Notes: generated by a model from the sequence alone, not told the origin. A stretch of DNA of 39,311 bases from Cellulomonas sp. RIT-PI-Y (GCF_025642745.1 NZ_JANZKP010000031.1:1-39311); one strand, 5' to 3'. Shown: positions 22,948 to 33,347, counted from the stretch's first letter. Translations and numbers: made by a program.

Positions 22948-24636
22948 GTGAACACGCAGGCTGCGAGCGCGCCGGAGCCCGGCAACGGCGACATCCTCGA
23001 CCGCCCGCGCACCGCCGCCTCGCTCGCCGACGCGATGGCCGACCTGGTGCGTGACGTGCGTGCCACGGTGCTCCCGTTGGAGATCCCCGGCGTCCGGGCG
23101 GCACGTGAGTCGCGGACCCGGCTGATCGACCAGCTCGCCGACCACCTGGTGCCCCGGCTGCGCACGCTGAGCGCCCCGGCGGTGGTGGTGGTCGCGGGGT
23201 CGACCGGCGCCGGGAAGTCGACGATCGTGAACGCGCTGGTCGGCGAGGAGGTGAGCCCGGCCGGCGTGCTGCGGCCGACCACCCGGCGACCGGTGCTGGT
23301 GCACCACCCGCTGGATGCCGAGCTGCTGGCCGAGCACCCCGTCCTGGCGGCGGTCGACGTGCAGGTCAGCGAGCAGGTGCCGCGCGGGATCGCGCTGCTG
23401 GACGCGCCGGACCTGGACTCGGTCGAGGAGGCGAACCGGCGGGCGGCGGGCCGGTTGCTGGAGGCGGCCGACCTGTGGTTGTTCGTGACGACGGCCGCCC
23501 GCTACGGGGACGCGTTGCCGTGGCGGGTGCTGGACGGCGCGGTGGCGCGGGGTGCCTCGGTGGCGATGGTGCTGAACCGGGTGCCGGGCGAGTCGTTGCC
23601 GACGGTGCGGGGCGACCTGATGCAGCGGCTGCGCGAGCACGGGATGCAGGGCTCGCCGCTGTTCGTGGTGGCGGACGCGGGACCGCTGGACGGACCGCTG
23701 GACCCCTCCGCGGTGGCGCCGGTGCACCGTTGGCTGACGACGCTGGCCGGGCCGGATCGGGCCCGGAGCGTGATCGCGCGGACGCTGCGTGGGTCGTTGG
23801 CGGCCCTGCGGCCGTGGGTCGACGAGCTGGCGGAGGCGGTGCAGGCGCAGGTCGAGGCCGCCGAGGATCTGCGGGCGGGACTCGGATCGTCGCTGGAGGC
23901 CACCGAGCGGGCCGCCCGCGAGACGGTCGTCCGGGGCGCGGTCGGGCACGGCGGGCCGCAGGCGCGGTGGGCGGAGCTGACCAGCCCGGGTGCGGTACTG
24001 GACGACCTGGTGCGCGGGTCGGGCCGACCGGATCGCTCGAAGGGTCGCGGCCGGGAGCGCTCGACGGCGCTCGCTCCGCTGGTCGAGGAGCTGGCCCGTT
24101 CCGCGCGTGGTGTGTTCACCGCGATCGGCGCGGGCGGCGAGCGGGAGCTGCGGGACTGGTTGCGGGACGGGCCGGCGGGCGGGCGATGGCTGTCGGACAC
24201 CTGGGACGGTGCCGCGCGGGCGGCCGAACGGGAGTCGGAGACCGATCGCGCCGCGCGGGAGTGGGTGAGCGCGCCGACCGGCGTCACGGAGGTGGAGACC
24301 GGACCGAACCCGGACCGGGCACGCCGTCGGGCGGTGGCACGGGACGCACGGCGGATCGCCGCCGCCCACCGGGCGCTGGGCGAGGACGGCGCCGGTGCGG
24401 TGCTGCTGGCCGCGGCGTCCGGGGTCGAGGGCGCGGAGGACACGGTGCGGACGCTGTTCGGGCCCGCGGGGGAGCAGCGGGTCGCCGACCTGCGTGCCCG
24501 GCTGGCCGAGGGCGCGGCGGGGGCGGTCGCCGCGGAACGTGCCGCCGCCCGGGCGGCGTTGGACGTACCGGACCTGGCCGAGGACGCGGCGTCGACGCTG
24601 CGGCTGCGCCTGGCCGTGATCAAGGGACTGACATGA
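22948..24636 (+). CDS. dynamin-like GTPase, first of a pair
   Basis: A 562-residue protein with a GTPase domain in the first 300 residues: G1 P-loop GSTGAGKST (84-92), G2 Thr in LRPTTRRPV, G3 DAPDLDS and a weak G4 (LNRVP rather than NKxD). The rest is long, charged helices resembling a dynamin stalk; there is no transmembrane segment. GTG 22948 follows a GAGGA site. It overlaps the next GTPase gene by ATGA. Adjacent dynamin-like pairs (DynA/DynB in Streptomyces, IniA/IniC in mycobacteria) act in membrane remodelling or septation; that role here is inference. Confidence 0.82.
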   Translation: MNTQAASAPEPGNGDILDRPRTAASLADAMADLVRDVRATVLPLEIPGVRAARESRTRLIDQLADHLVPRLRTLSAPAVVVVAGSTGAGKSTIVNALVGEEVSPAGVLRPTTRRPVLVHHPLDAELLAEHPVLAAVDVQVSEQVPRGIALLDAPDLDSVEEANRRAAGRLLEAADLWLFVTTAARYGDALPWRVLDGAVARGASVAMVLNRVPGESLPTVRGDLMQRLREHGMQGSPLFVVADAGPLDGPLDPSAVAPVHRWLTTLAGPDRARSVIARTLRGSLAALRPWVDELAEAVQAQVEAAEDLRAGLGSSLEATERAARETVVRGAVGHGGPQARWAELTSPGAVLDDLVRGSGRPDRSKGRGRERSTALAPLVEELARSARGVFTAIGAGGERELRDWLRDGPAGGRWLSDTWDGAARAAERESETDRAAREWVSAPTGVTEVETGPNPDRARRRAVARDARRIAAAHRALGEDGAGAVLLAAASGVEGAEDTVRTLFGPAGEQRVADLRARLAEGAAGAVAAERAAARAALDVPDLAEDAASTLRLRLAVIKGLT

Positions 24637-26111
24637 ACGAGCAGGACGACTCCGGACGACTGACCGCACGCCTGACCCGGCTGGAGGAGGCGCTGGCGGT
24701 CGCCGGCGACCGGATCGACCCGGCGGTGTCCGCGCAGGTCCGGCAGATCGACGACCAGGTCCGCGACCGGCTCGCGCTCGGGGTGGAGCACACGGTGGTG
24801 GCGCTGCTCGGCGGCACCGGGTCGGGCAAGTCCAGTCTGTTCAACGCCGTGGCCGGCTTCGACTTCGCGCAGGTGGGGGTGCGCCGTCCGACCACCTCCC
24901 GGGCGGCTGCCTGCGTCTGGGGCACCCACGGCGACGCGCTGCTGGACTGGCTGGAGGTGGACCCGGACCGCCGGATCGAGCGGGAGAGCGCCCTGGACGG
25001 CGAGACCGAGGCGCCGCTGCGCGGTCTGGTGCTGCTCGACCTGCCGGATCACGACTCGGTGGACGACCGGCACCGGGAGACGGTGGACCGGCTGCTGCCG
25101 ATGGCGGACCTGCTGGTCTGGGTGCTCGACCCGCAGAAGTACGCCGACGACGCGCTGCATTCCGGATATCTCCGCCGCCTGGTCGGGCACGAGGGCGCGA
25201 TGCTGGTGCTGCTGAACCAGGTGGACCTGGTCCCGGCCGACCAGCAGGACGCGCTGGTGGCGGATGTGGCCCGGCTGATCGAGGCCGACGGCCTGACCGG
25301 GGTGCCGGTGCGTGCGGTCTCCGCCCGGACCGGTGCGGGGGTCGCCGAGCTGCGTGATCTGCTGGCCGAGGTGGTGGGGGGCCGTTCGCTGGCCGCCCGG
25401 CGCGGGTCGGCGGAGATCGGCGACGCCGCCCGTCTGGTGTCCGCGCAGCTGGCGGAGTCCGAGCCGGCGGACGCCGCCCTGGAGGTGGCGCCGGTCGCCG
25501 AGCGGCTGGCCGAGGCCGCCGGCCTGCCCGCGATCGCGGATGCGGTCGCCGCGGCGGTGCGCGGTGGGGCCGTCCCGGTGCCCAGCTTCGTACGGGTGCA
25601 GTCCGGCACGGTGGCGTCCGCCCGCGAGGACTGGGTGGACCGCGCGGTCGGCACGATGCCGACCCGGTGGGCCGGTGCGGTCCGGGAGCGGGTGGGCTCG
25701 GTGGCGGCGATCCGGCAGGCGGCGGACGACGCGCTCGCCGAGGTGGCCGTGGTGGTGCGCCGTTCGGTCTCCGCCGCCGTGTGCGTGGTGCTGGCCGCGC
25801 TGTGCGGGGTGGGTGCGGTGGCGATGGCCGCGATCGGCGCCGGGCAGGTGCTGGGCGGTGGCGCGTGGACGGACCTGCTCCTGCCGGAGGGGGCGGTGAC
25901 GGTGGCGCTCGCCGCGCTGGCCGTGCTGCTGCTGGTGGCCGGGGTGCGCGCCCGGCGCCGGGCGGCGCTGCGCCGGGCCGAACGGGTCCGCCAGGACGGG
26001 CGGGCGGCGCTGGGTGCGGTGGCCCGGCGGTGGCTGGCCGAACCCACGTCCGCGGTGCTCGCCGAGCACCGACGGGTGCGCGAGCTCGTGGCGGCAGCTG
26101 CCCGGGACTGA
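24633..26111 (+). CDS. membrane-anchored GTPase, second of the dynamin-like pair (YfjP/Era-like)
   Basis: A 492-residue GTPase with G1 GGTGSGKSS (60-68), G2 VRRPTTSRA, G3 DLPDHDS and G4 LNQVD. Two transmembrane segments (about residues 380-405 and 420-440) form a hairpin near the C-terminus, flanked by helices, so both the GTPase head and the tail face the cytoplasm. The start overlaps the upstream GTPase stop by 4 nt, implying equimolar partner proteins. The arrangement soluble GTPase plus membrane-hairpin GTPase resembles actinobacterial DynA/DynB. Confidence 0.84.
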   Translation: MNEQDDSGRLTARLTRLEEALAVAGDRIDPAVSAQVRQIDDQVRDRLALGVEHTVVALLGGTGSGKSSLFNAVAGFDFAQVGVRRPTTSRAAACVWGTHGDALLDWLEVDPDRRIERESALDGETEAPLRGLVLLDLPDHDSVDDRHRETVDRLLPMADLLVWVLDPQKYADDALHSGYLRRLVGHEGAMLVLLNQVDLVPADQQDALVADVARLIEADGLTGVPVRAVSARTGAGVAELRDLLAEVVGGRSLAARRGSAEIGDAARLVSAQLAESEPADAALEVAPVAERLAEAAGLPAIADAVAAAVRGGAVPVPSFVRVQSGTVASAREDWVDRAVGTMPTRWAGAVRERVGSVAAIRQAADDALAEVAVVVRRSVSAAVCVVLAALCGVGAVAMAAIGAGQVLGGGAWTDLLLPEGAVTVALAALAVLLLVAGVRARRRAALRRAERVRQDGRAALGAVARRWLAEPTSAVLAEHRRVRELVAAAARD

Positions 26112-26252
26112 GCGGCGCTCGACTGTCCACAGGGCCGCTCGAGCCCCGATGGTCCCCACCCTGCCGGAGGCGGAGATGACTCGCGGTGACCGCCTGGCTG
26201 AACTGGGCCTGCGAGCCGATCCGACCGGGATCGGCGGGCAGGAGGAGGAACC

Positions 26253-26759
26253 ATGGCAGGCAGAGACCCGCACGTCACGATCGCGGGCTGGCTCGGCACC
26301 CATCCGAAGCTCTACCCGGGCAAGGGTGAGCACCCGGTGCCGTACACCCAGTTCCGGATCGGGCACACCGGTCGGCAGGTCGATCGCACGACCGGCGAGG
26401 TCACCGACGGACCGACCAGCTGGTACACGGTGAAGTCCTTCCGGGAGCTGGCGCTCAACGTGGCCGAGAGCCTCCGCCAGGGCGATCCGGTGGTGGTGCA
26501 CGGGATGCTGCGGATCGAGGACTGGGAAGGGGCCGAGGGCCGCTCCGGTTCGAGCGCGGTGGTGTACGCCGACGCGATCGGGCCCGATCTGCGATGGGGC
26601 TCGAGCCGGTTCAGCCGGACCGGGCGCGAGGCGCCGCGCTCGCCGGAGGTGGAGGAGGCGGAGCTCGCCGAGGCGATCGCGCTGCACGCGGTGCCCGGGC
26701 GGGAGCCGGACGAGGAGGACGACGACGCTCCAGTCGTGCCGCTCGCGGCGGGTGCCTGA
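26253..26759 (+). CDS. single-stranded DNA-binding protein paralogue (SsbB-like)
   Basis: The 168-residue protein has an N-terminal OB-fold (residues about 1-110, with VTIAGWLG, WYTVKSFRELALNVAESL and GDPVVVHGML) and an acidic tail. The tail is EEDDD followed by APVVPLAAGA, so it lacks the terminal DDDIPF-type peptide through which the main SSB recruits partners. A strong AGGAGG precedes the ATG. It precedes ettA, the same pairing as mycobacterial SsbB (Rv2478c) and EttA (Rv2477c). It is probably an accessory rather than the replicative SSB. Confidence 0.9.
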   Translation: MAGRDPHVTIAGWLGTHPKLYPGKGEHPVPYTQFRIGHTGRQVDRTTGEVTDGPTSWYTVKSFRELALNVAESLRQGDPVVVHGMLRIEDWEGAEGRSGSSAVVYADAIGPDLRWGSSRFSRTGREAPRSPEVEEAELAEAIALHAVPGREPDEEDDDAPVVPLAAGA

Positions 26760-26790
26760 GCCCCGGCTCCGACGGGCCGGGCCGGGACGT

Positions 26791-26826
26791 GGCCGCGGTG
26801 ATCGCCTAGGCTGGGTCACCGCGGCC
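26791..26826 (+). promoter_or_regulatory. ettA promoter region: 11-bp inverted repeat around a TAGGCT -10 box
   Basis: The -10 box TAGGCT (26807-26812) lies in the 14-nt centre of a perfect 11-bp inverted repeat (26791-26801 with 26816-26826). This looks like an operator that would cover the -10 and start site; a hairpin ending ssb transcripts is the alternative. The predicted leader is about 100 nt. Confidence 0.5.
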
Positions 26827-26922
26827 CGAACCGGGGCGTCGGCGGTGCTGCCCGCACCGCGAGGCGACCCGGGTCCCGGACACCGACCCTGACCCCACAC
26901 CACCCGAGGCGGACGAAGAGCG

Positions 26923-28605
<1,683 letters not shown>

Positions 28606-28614
28606 TCCACCGAT

Positions 28615-28648
28615 GCCGGGCGCGTCCCCCTCACGGGACGCGCCCGGC
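28615..28648 (+). terminator. terminator after ettA
   Basis: A 14-bp perfect stem (28615-28628 with 28635-28648) with a 6-nt loop lies 10 nt after the stop codon. Confidence 0.83.
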
Positions 28649-28672
28649 GTCATGTCCGAGAAGAGGACGACC

Positions 28673-29158
28673 ATGGCCCGACTGCGGGTGCCGGTGCAGC
28701 TGCGCTGGTCCGACGTGGACGCCTACGCGCACGTGAACAACGTGGCGATGCTGACGATCCTGGAGGAGTCCCGGATCGAGGTGTTCTGGGCCAGCCCGCC
28801 CTCGGTGGACGACGCGGAGCGGCAGCCGTGGCCGACCGCCGTGATCGACGCCGGGCCCGGGGCGGAGACCTCCACCCTGGTCGCCCGGCAGCAGATCGAG
28901 TACCTGGCGCCGCTGGCCTACCGTCGCTCGCCGGTGATCGTCGAGATGTGGCTCGGCCACCTGGGCGGCGCCAGCATGGACGTCTGCTACGAGGTCAAGG
29001 ACCCCGGCGAGGACGGCACCGTGTACGCCCGCGCCGAGACCACGGTGGTGCTGGTGGATGCCCGGACCGGTCGCCCGCGCCGGCTCGGCGAGGTCGAGCG
29101 CACCGCGTGGTCGCCCTACGTCGAGGAGCCGGTGCGGTTCCGCGGCCGCACGCGCTGA
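28673..29158 (+). CDS. hotdog-fold acyl-CoA thioesterase (4HBT type)
   Basis: A 161-residue single-hotdog protein. The catalytic signature WSDVDAYAHVNNVAML places the active-site Asp as in 4-hydroxybenzoyl-CoA thioesterases, and the central helix follows. It would hydrolyse a short or medium acyl-CoA thioester; the substrate is unknown. ATG 28673 has an AGAGGA ribosome site; an ATG at 28652 is an alternative adding seven residues but lies close to the ettA terminator. A thioesterase also follows ettA in mycobacteria (Rv2475c region). Confidence 0.88.
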   Translation: MARLRVPVQLRWSDVDAYAHVNNVAMLTILEESRIEVFWASPPSVDDAERQPWPTAVIDAGPGAETSTLVARQQIEYLAPLAYRRSPVIVEMWLGHLGGASMDVCYEVKDPGEDGTVYARAETTVVLVDARTGRPRRLGEVERTAWSPYVEEPVRFRGRTR

Positions 29159-29209
29159 CCGGTGCCGACGCCGGAGCGGTCGGCGGCCACCGGCCCGCGC
29201 CGATCACCA

Positions 29210-29301
29210 TCAGCTCGCCGTGGGGACCGCTGACCCGCGCCGCGCCTCACCGGTGCCGTCAGCTCGCCGTGGGCACCGCTGACCGGCGTCGCGCCTCACC
29301 G
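29210..29301. repeat. 43-bp tandem duplication with 49-bp period
   Basis: Copies at 29210-29252 and 29259-29301 differ at three positions. The second copy runs into the final codons and stop of the minus-strand gene at 29296. On the minus strand each copy can form a GTCAGC/GCTGA stem, so the block may work as a doubled terminator. Confidence 0.75.
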
Positions 29302-30939
29302 ATCGCTGCGCGCGCGCTCCGCCGACTCCGCCGCGCGGGCGATGTTGCGCTGCATGCCGCCGAACACCACGCCGTGGAACGGGTACACCGACCACCAGTA
29401 CAGCTGCCCGGCCAGCCCGCGGGGGTGGAAGACGGCGCGCTGCGCGTAGACCGTCGGCGGCGTCGTCCAGTCGCTCGAACCGCCCTCCTCGACCGGCTGC
29501 ACCCGCAGCTCCAGCCAGGCCAGCCCGGGCAGGCGCATCTCGGCCCGCAGCCGGATCAGCTCGCCGGGGACGACCTCCTCCACCCGCCAGAAGTCGACCG
29601 CGTCGTCGACCAGCAGCTGGCGCGGGTCCCGGCGCCCGCGACGCAGTCCTGGGCCGCCGACCAGCCGGTCCATCAGGCCGCGGACCCGCCACGCCAGCGA
29701 CCAGGAGTACCAGCCGCGTTCACCGCCCACCGTCTCCAGCACCCGCCAGAGCGCCGCGGGGGACGCCTCGACCCGCACGCTGCGCTCGTCGACGTACAGC
29801 GACCCGCCCGCCCAGTCCGGGTCGGTGGGCAGGGGTTCGCTCGGCGCCCCCGGCACCCCGGCCGACGACCAGCGGGTGCTCACCGCCGCCTCCTGGATCC
29901 GGGTGAGGGCGAGGCGCACTGCACGGTCGAAGCCGATCAGCCCCTGCGGCGGGTCCGGCACGTACTCGGCGATATCGTGCTCGGTGCAGACCACCTCGTG
30001 CACCAGGGACTCGACCAGCGGCCGGGCGATGTTGTTCGGCACCGGGGTGACCAGACCGACCCAGTGGCTGGACAGCCGGGGGGTCAGCACCGGGACCTTG
30101 ACGATCAGCCGTCGGGGCAGCCCGGCGACCTGGGCGTAGTGCTGCATCATGTCGCGGTAGGTGAGCACCTCCGGGCCGCCGATGTCGAAGGCCCGGTTGA
30201 CCTCGGGCGGCAGCGCCGCGGCGCCGACCAGGTAGCGCAGCACGTCCCGGACCGCGATCGGCTGGATCCGGTTGTCGACCCAGCGCGGCACGGTCATGGC
30301 GGGCAGCCGCTCGGTGAGGTAGCGCATCATCTCGAACGAGGCCGATCCGGAGCCCAGGATGACCGCCGCCCGCAGCACCGCGGTCGGGACCCCGCTGTCC
30401 AGCAGGATCTCGCCGACCTCGGTACGGGAGGCCAGGTGCGGGGACAGCTCCTCGTTCTCGGGGGCGAGGCCGCCGAGGTAGATCAGCCGACCGACCCCGG
30501 CCTCCCGGGCCGCGCGGCCGAAGGAGCGGGCGGTGTCCCGGTCCCGCTGCTCGAACCGGCGACCGGTGCCGAGCGAGTGGATCAGGTAGTACGCGACGTC
30601 CGCGCCCTGTAGGGCGTCCCGGGTCTGCTCGGCGTCGGAGGCGTCGGCCCGCACCACCTCGACGTCCGGGTACCAGGGCCGACCGCGCAGGCGCTCGGGG
30701 TGCCGGGCGAGAGCCCTGACGCGGTAGCCCGCGGCGAGCAGCTCGGGGACCAGGCGTCCGCCCACGTAGCCGGTGACCCCGGTGACGGCGATCAGCGGGG
30801 CGTCCGGGCCCGGAGCGGGCACGAGTGCGGGCGGCAGGGTGTCGGCGACCGGGTGCGGCAGCAGATCCTCGTTCGCGGGGGCGTCCCCGGACGTCTCCCG
30901 GTCGTCGGGCTGGTCGGTCGTGGGGTGCGGGTCTGCCAT
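29296..30939 (-). CDS. NAD(P)-binding SDR-type protein fused to a DUF2867/SRPBCC-like domain
   Basis: A 547-residue protein. After a Pro-rich N-terminus of about 48 residues comes a Rossmann domain with TGVTGYVGG (53-61) and an atypical-SDR active region (YYLIHSLGTG, YLGGLAPE). From about residue 350 a DUF2867 domain follows, ending WSVYPFHGVVFGGMQRNIAR. Such fusions (YbjT-like) are common in actinobacteria and have no defined substrate. ATG 30939 is chosen because it opens the actinobacterial-type N-terminus; the ribosome site is poor, and a CAGACT 6 nt upstream may be a weak -10. It lies 46 bp after the topoisomerase gene. Confidence 0.86.
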   Translation of the reverse strand: MADPHPTTDQPDDRETSGDAPANEDLLPHPVADTLPPALVPAPGPDAPLIAVTGVTGYVGGRLVPELLAAGYRVRALARHPERLRGRPWYPDVEVVRADASDAEQTRDALQGADVAYYLIHSLGTGRRFEQRDRDTARSFGRAAREAGVGRLIYLGGLAPENEELSPHLASRTEVGEILLDSGVPTAVLRAAVILGSGSASFEMMRYLTERLPAMTVPRWVDNRIQPIAVRDVLRYLVGAAALPPEVNRAFDIGGPEVLTYRDMMQHYAQVAGLPRRLIVKVPVLTPRLSSHWVGLVTPVPNNIARPLVESLVHEVVCTEHDIAEYVPDPPQGLIGFDRAVRLALTRIQEAAVSTRWSSAGVPGAPSEPLPTDPDWAGGSLYVDERSVRVEASPAALWRVLETVGGERGWYSWSLAWRVRGLMDRLVGGPGLRRGRRDPRQLLVDDAVDFWRVEEVVPGELIRLRAEMRLPGLAWLELRVQPVEEGGSSDWTTPPTVYAQRAVFHPRGLAGQLYWWSVYPFHGVVFGGMQRNIARAAESAERARSDR

Positions 30940-30985
30940 CCCGGCAGTCTGCGGCCGGATCACCGGTGGCGCACCCGCAGGCGGG

Positions 30986-31963
30986 TCAGGCCAGCAGCTC
31001 CAGCGTCCGCTTCTCACCGACGGCCTGGGACCGGGTGGGGGCGATCGCGGTGCCGTGCTCCCACAGATCGATCACCCGCGGGTCGATGTAGGACGCCCGG
31101 CACACCGCCGGGGTGTTGCCGAGCTCGGTGGACACGTCCTTGACCATCGCGGTGATCACCGTGCGCCGCGCACGCTCGGCCTTCGGCGCGGGGCCGGCGT
31201 CGGCCAGGGCGCGGGCCGCGAGCACCGTGGCGTGCCAGGTGCGGAAGTCCTTCGGCGAGGCGTCGTCGCCCAGCCGGTGCTTGACGTCCGCACCGACCTC
31301 CGCGGAGACGATGTCGTGCCACCCGTCGTCGTCCTGCCAGGCGAGCAGCTCCGGCCCGCCGCCCCGGCGCCGGAGCAGGGTGCCGATCAGCTCGGCGACC
31401 TGGGCGTCCTCCACCACCACGTCCCGTACCTGACCCGATTTGGCGGGGTAGAGGAAGTGCACCCGGCCCTCGTCCAGCACCTCGACGTGCTCGCGGCGCA
31501 ACGTGGCCAGCCCGTAGGACCCGTTGCGCTGGGCGTAGCCCTCGCCGCCCGCCCGGAAGTAGGCCAGGTCGAGCAGCCGGAACGCCAGCGCCAGCGCCTT
31601 CGCGCGGGGGAAGCCCGGCAGCGCCAGGTCGCGCCGGACCGAGCGCCGGGCCGCGGGCAGCCGGCGGCCCACCTCCAGCACGTGGTCGTGCTTGAGTCGG
31701 TCGCGGCGCAGCCGCCACTGGGCGTGGTAGAGGTACTGGCGCCGCCGGGCGTCGTCGAGTCCGGCGGCCTGGATGTGACCGTTCGGCCACGGGCTGATCC
31801 AGACGTCCTGCCAGGCGGGCGGGATGGCCAGCGCGGTGATCCGCTCCAGGTGCTCGAGCTCGGTGATCCGCAGGCGCTCCAGATCCAGGTACTGGAACCC
31901 CCGCCCGGCACGCCGCCGGGTCCAGCCGGGGGAGTCGATCCGGACCCGTCGCAGTCTGACCAC
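30986..31963 (-). CDS. DNA topoisomerase IB (poxvirus-like)
   Basis: A 325-residue type IB topoisomerase that relaxes supercoils through a 3'-phosphotyrosyl intermediate. The N-terminal domain has RRAGRGFQYLD and IPPAWQDVWI. Catalytic residues by pattern are Arg137 (FRAGGE), Lys175 (AKSG), Arg241 (KDFRTWH) and nucleophile Tyr292 (CRASYIDP). Length matches bacterial members. The start GTG 31963 is the only start in frame: 15 codons upstream in the same frame is the tesB stop. The start codon lies inside a 13-bp inverted repeat. Confidence 0.92.
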   Translation of the reverse strand: MVRLRRVRIDSPGWTRRRAGRGFQYLDLERLRITELEHLERITALAIPPAWQDVWISPWPNGHIQAAGLDDARRRQYLYHAQWRLRRDRLKHDHVLEVGRRLPAARRSVRRDLALPGFPRAKALALAFRLLDLAYFRAGGEGYAQRNGSYGLATLRREHVEVLDEGRVHFLYPAKSGQVRDVVVEDAQVAELIGTLLRRRGGGPELLAWQDDDGWHDIVSAEVGADVKHRLGDDASPKDFRTWHATVLAARALADAGPAPKAERARRTVITAMVKDVSTELGNTPAVCRASYIDPRVIDLWEHGTAIAPTRSQAVGEKRTLELLA

Positions 31964-31990
31964 GGGCGATACCCTGCATCGCCCGTGGTC
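31958..31990 (-). promoter_or_regulatory. 13-bp perfect hairpin covering the topoisomerase IB start codon
   Basis: Arms 31958-31970 and 31978-31990 with a 7-nt loop. It begins 16 nt after the tesB stop, so it may be the tesB terminator, but the GTG start of the next gene (31963-31961) is within its downstream arm. Confidence 0.7.
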
Positions 31991-32005
31991 GGGTCGCCAC
32001 CGGAG

Positions 32006-32893
32006 TCAGTCCGGGATCCGGACCATGCCCTCCTGGGCGATGGAGGCCACCAGCACACCGTCCCGGTCGAACACCCGGGTGGCCCCGAGCCCGCGGCCGC
32101 CCTGGGCGCTGGGGCTGCGCTGGTCGAACAGCAGCCAGTCGTCGACCCGCACGTCCCGGTGCCACCACATGGCGTGGTCCAGGCTGGACACCGACAGGCC
32201 CGGCGTGAGCCAGGACAGCCCGGCGCGGCGCAGGACCGGCTCCAGCATGATCTGGTCGCAGGCGTGCGCGAGCAGGGCGCGGTGCAGCACCTGGTCGTCC
32301 GGCAGCGGGGCCCGGGTGCGCATCCACACCTGCTGGCCGCCGTCGGCGTTCGCGGGCTCCGGCCCGAGGTAGATCGAGCCGCCGACGTGCCGGACGTCGA
32401 AGGCGCTCTCGTGGGTCCAGAACCGGGCGACCGGGTGGTCCATGTGTCCCATCCGGTCCATCGCGGACTCCACGTCCTCCGGCGCGGGGACCTCGGGCAT
32501 CGGCTCGGTCAGCTCGATGCCCTCCTGGCGCTCCTGGAACGAGGCGATCATCGACAGGATCGCGTTCCCGTCCTGGGCGGCGTGGCTGCGGCGGGCCGAG
32601 AACGACCGTCCGTCGCGCAGCGTCTCCACCGACAGGTCGATCGGGGTGGCGACGTCGCCCGGACGCAGGAAGTACCCGTGCAGCGAGTGCGGCAGGCGGC
32701 CCTCGGGCACGGTGCGCCCGGCGGCGATCAGCGCCTGCGCGATGACCTGGCCGCCGAACACCCGCCCCCCGGGCTTGGGCAGACTGTGGGCGGTGAACTC
32801 CGTCCCGCGCTCACCGGCGGGGGAGACGTCGAGGACGGCCAGCAGCGCGGCGAGGGTGTCGGCGGGGGTGGGAGAGGTCGATGCGTCGGTCAC
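32006..32893 (-). CDS. tesB: acyl-CoA thioesterase II
   Basis: A 295-residue double-hotdog thioesterase. The first hotdog holds the family segments FGGQVIAQALIAA and HGYFLRPGD; the second has HACDQIMLEPVLR, SLDHAMWWHRD and DQRSPSAQGGRG, covering the Asp/Thr(Ser)/Gln active site of TesB. It hydrolyses medium- to long-chain acyl-CoA. The start GTG 32893 follows the globin stop by 5 nt, so it is coupled to it and has no ribosome site of its own. Confidence 0.94.
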   Translation of the reverse strand: MTDASTSPTPADTLAALLAVLDVSPAGERGTEFTAHSLPKPGGRVFGGQVIAQALIAAGRTVPEGRLPHSLHGYFLRPGDVATPIDLSVETLRDGRSFSARRSHAAQDGNAILSMIASFQERQEGIELTEPMPEVPAPEDVESAMDRMGHMDHPVARFWTHESAFDVRHVGGSIYLGPEPANADGGQQVWMRTRAPLPDDQVLHRALLAHACDQIMLEPVLRRAGLSWLTPGLSVSSLDHAMWWHRDVRVDDWLLFDQRSPSAQGGRGLGATRVFDRDGVLVASIAQEGMVRIPD

Positions 32894-32898
32894 ACGGC

Positions 32899-33297
32899 TC
32901 AGGATGGCATGGAGCGGGTGTTGACCAGCGAATGAGCGGCGCGTTCCAGGTAGTCCCAGAGCATCGCCTCGTGCAGCGGGGCCAGGTCCAGCGCGTCCAG
33001 GGCGGCCCGCATGTGGCGCAACCAGCGGTCCCGGGCGTCGAGGTCCACCGCGAAGGGTGAGTGCCGCATCCGGAGCCGTGGGTGGCCGCGCTTCTCGGAG
33101 TAGGTGGTGGGCCCGCCCCAGTACTGCTCCAGGAACAGGGTCAGCCGCACCTTGGCCGGCCCCAGGTCCTCCTCCGGGTACATCGGCGCGAGCACCGGGT
33201 CCTCGGCCACGCCCTGGTAGAACAGGTCGACCAGCCGGACGAAGGTGTCGTGGCCGCCGACGGCCGCGTAGAACGAGGTGGGGTCGTCGGAGGTCAT
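32899..33297 (-). CDS. glbO: truncated haemoglobin, group II (GlbO type)
   Basis: A 132-residue 2-on-2 globin. Haem-pocket residues are TyrB10 (Tyr27), TyrCD1 (Tyr40 in MYPEEDL), proximal HisF8 (His79 in RMRHSP) and TrpG8 (Trp92). The stretch [20 protein letters not shown] is typical of mycobacterial GlbO. It binds oxygen or handles reactive oxygen/nitrogen species. The ATG is preceded by a doubled CGACACT; the first copy gives GACACT 7 nt upstream, a possible weak -10 for a leaderless start. First gene of the minus-strand group globin-tesB. Confidence 0.95.
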   Translation of the reverse strand: MTSDDPTSFYAAVGGHDTFVRLVDLFYQGVAEDPVLAPMYPEEDLGPAKVRLTLFLEQYWGGPTTYSEKRGHPRLRMRHSPFAVDLDARDRWLRHMRAALDALDLAPLHEAMLWDYLERAAHSLVNTRSMPS

Positions 33298-33347
33298 AGT
33301 GTCGAGTGTCGCACCCGCCCGAGGGGTGGTCCGGCCGGTCGCGGGCT

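Noticed and set aside
26146..26433. Possible small gene or leader peptide between the second GTPase and ssb
   Set aside because: The frame reads gene-like for about 30 codons but runs without a stop into ssb out of frame, and no family is recognisable. The 141-bp gap is better seen as the ssb leader.
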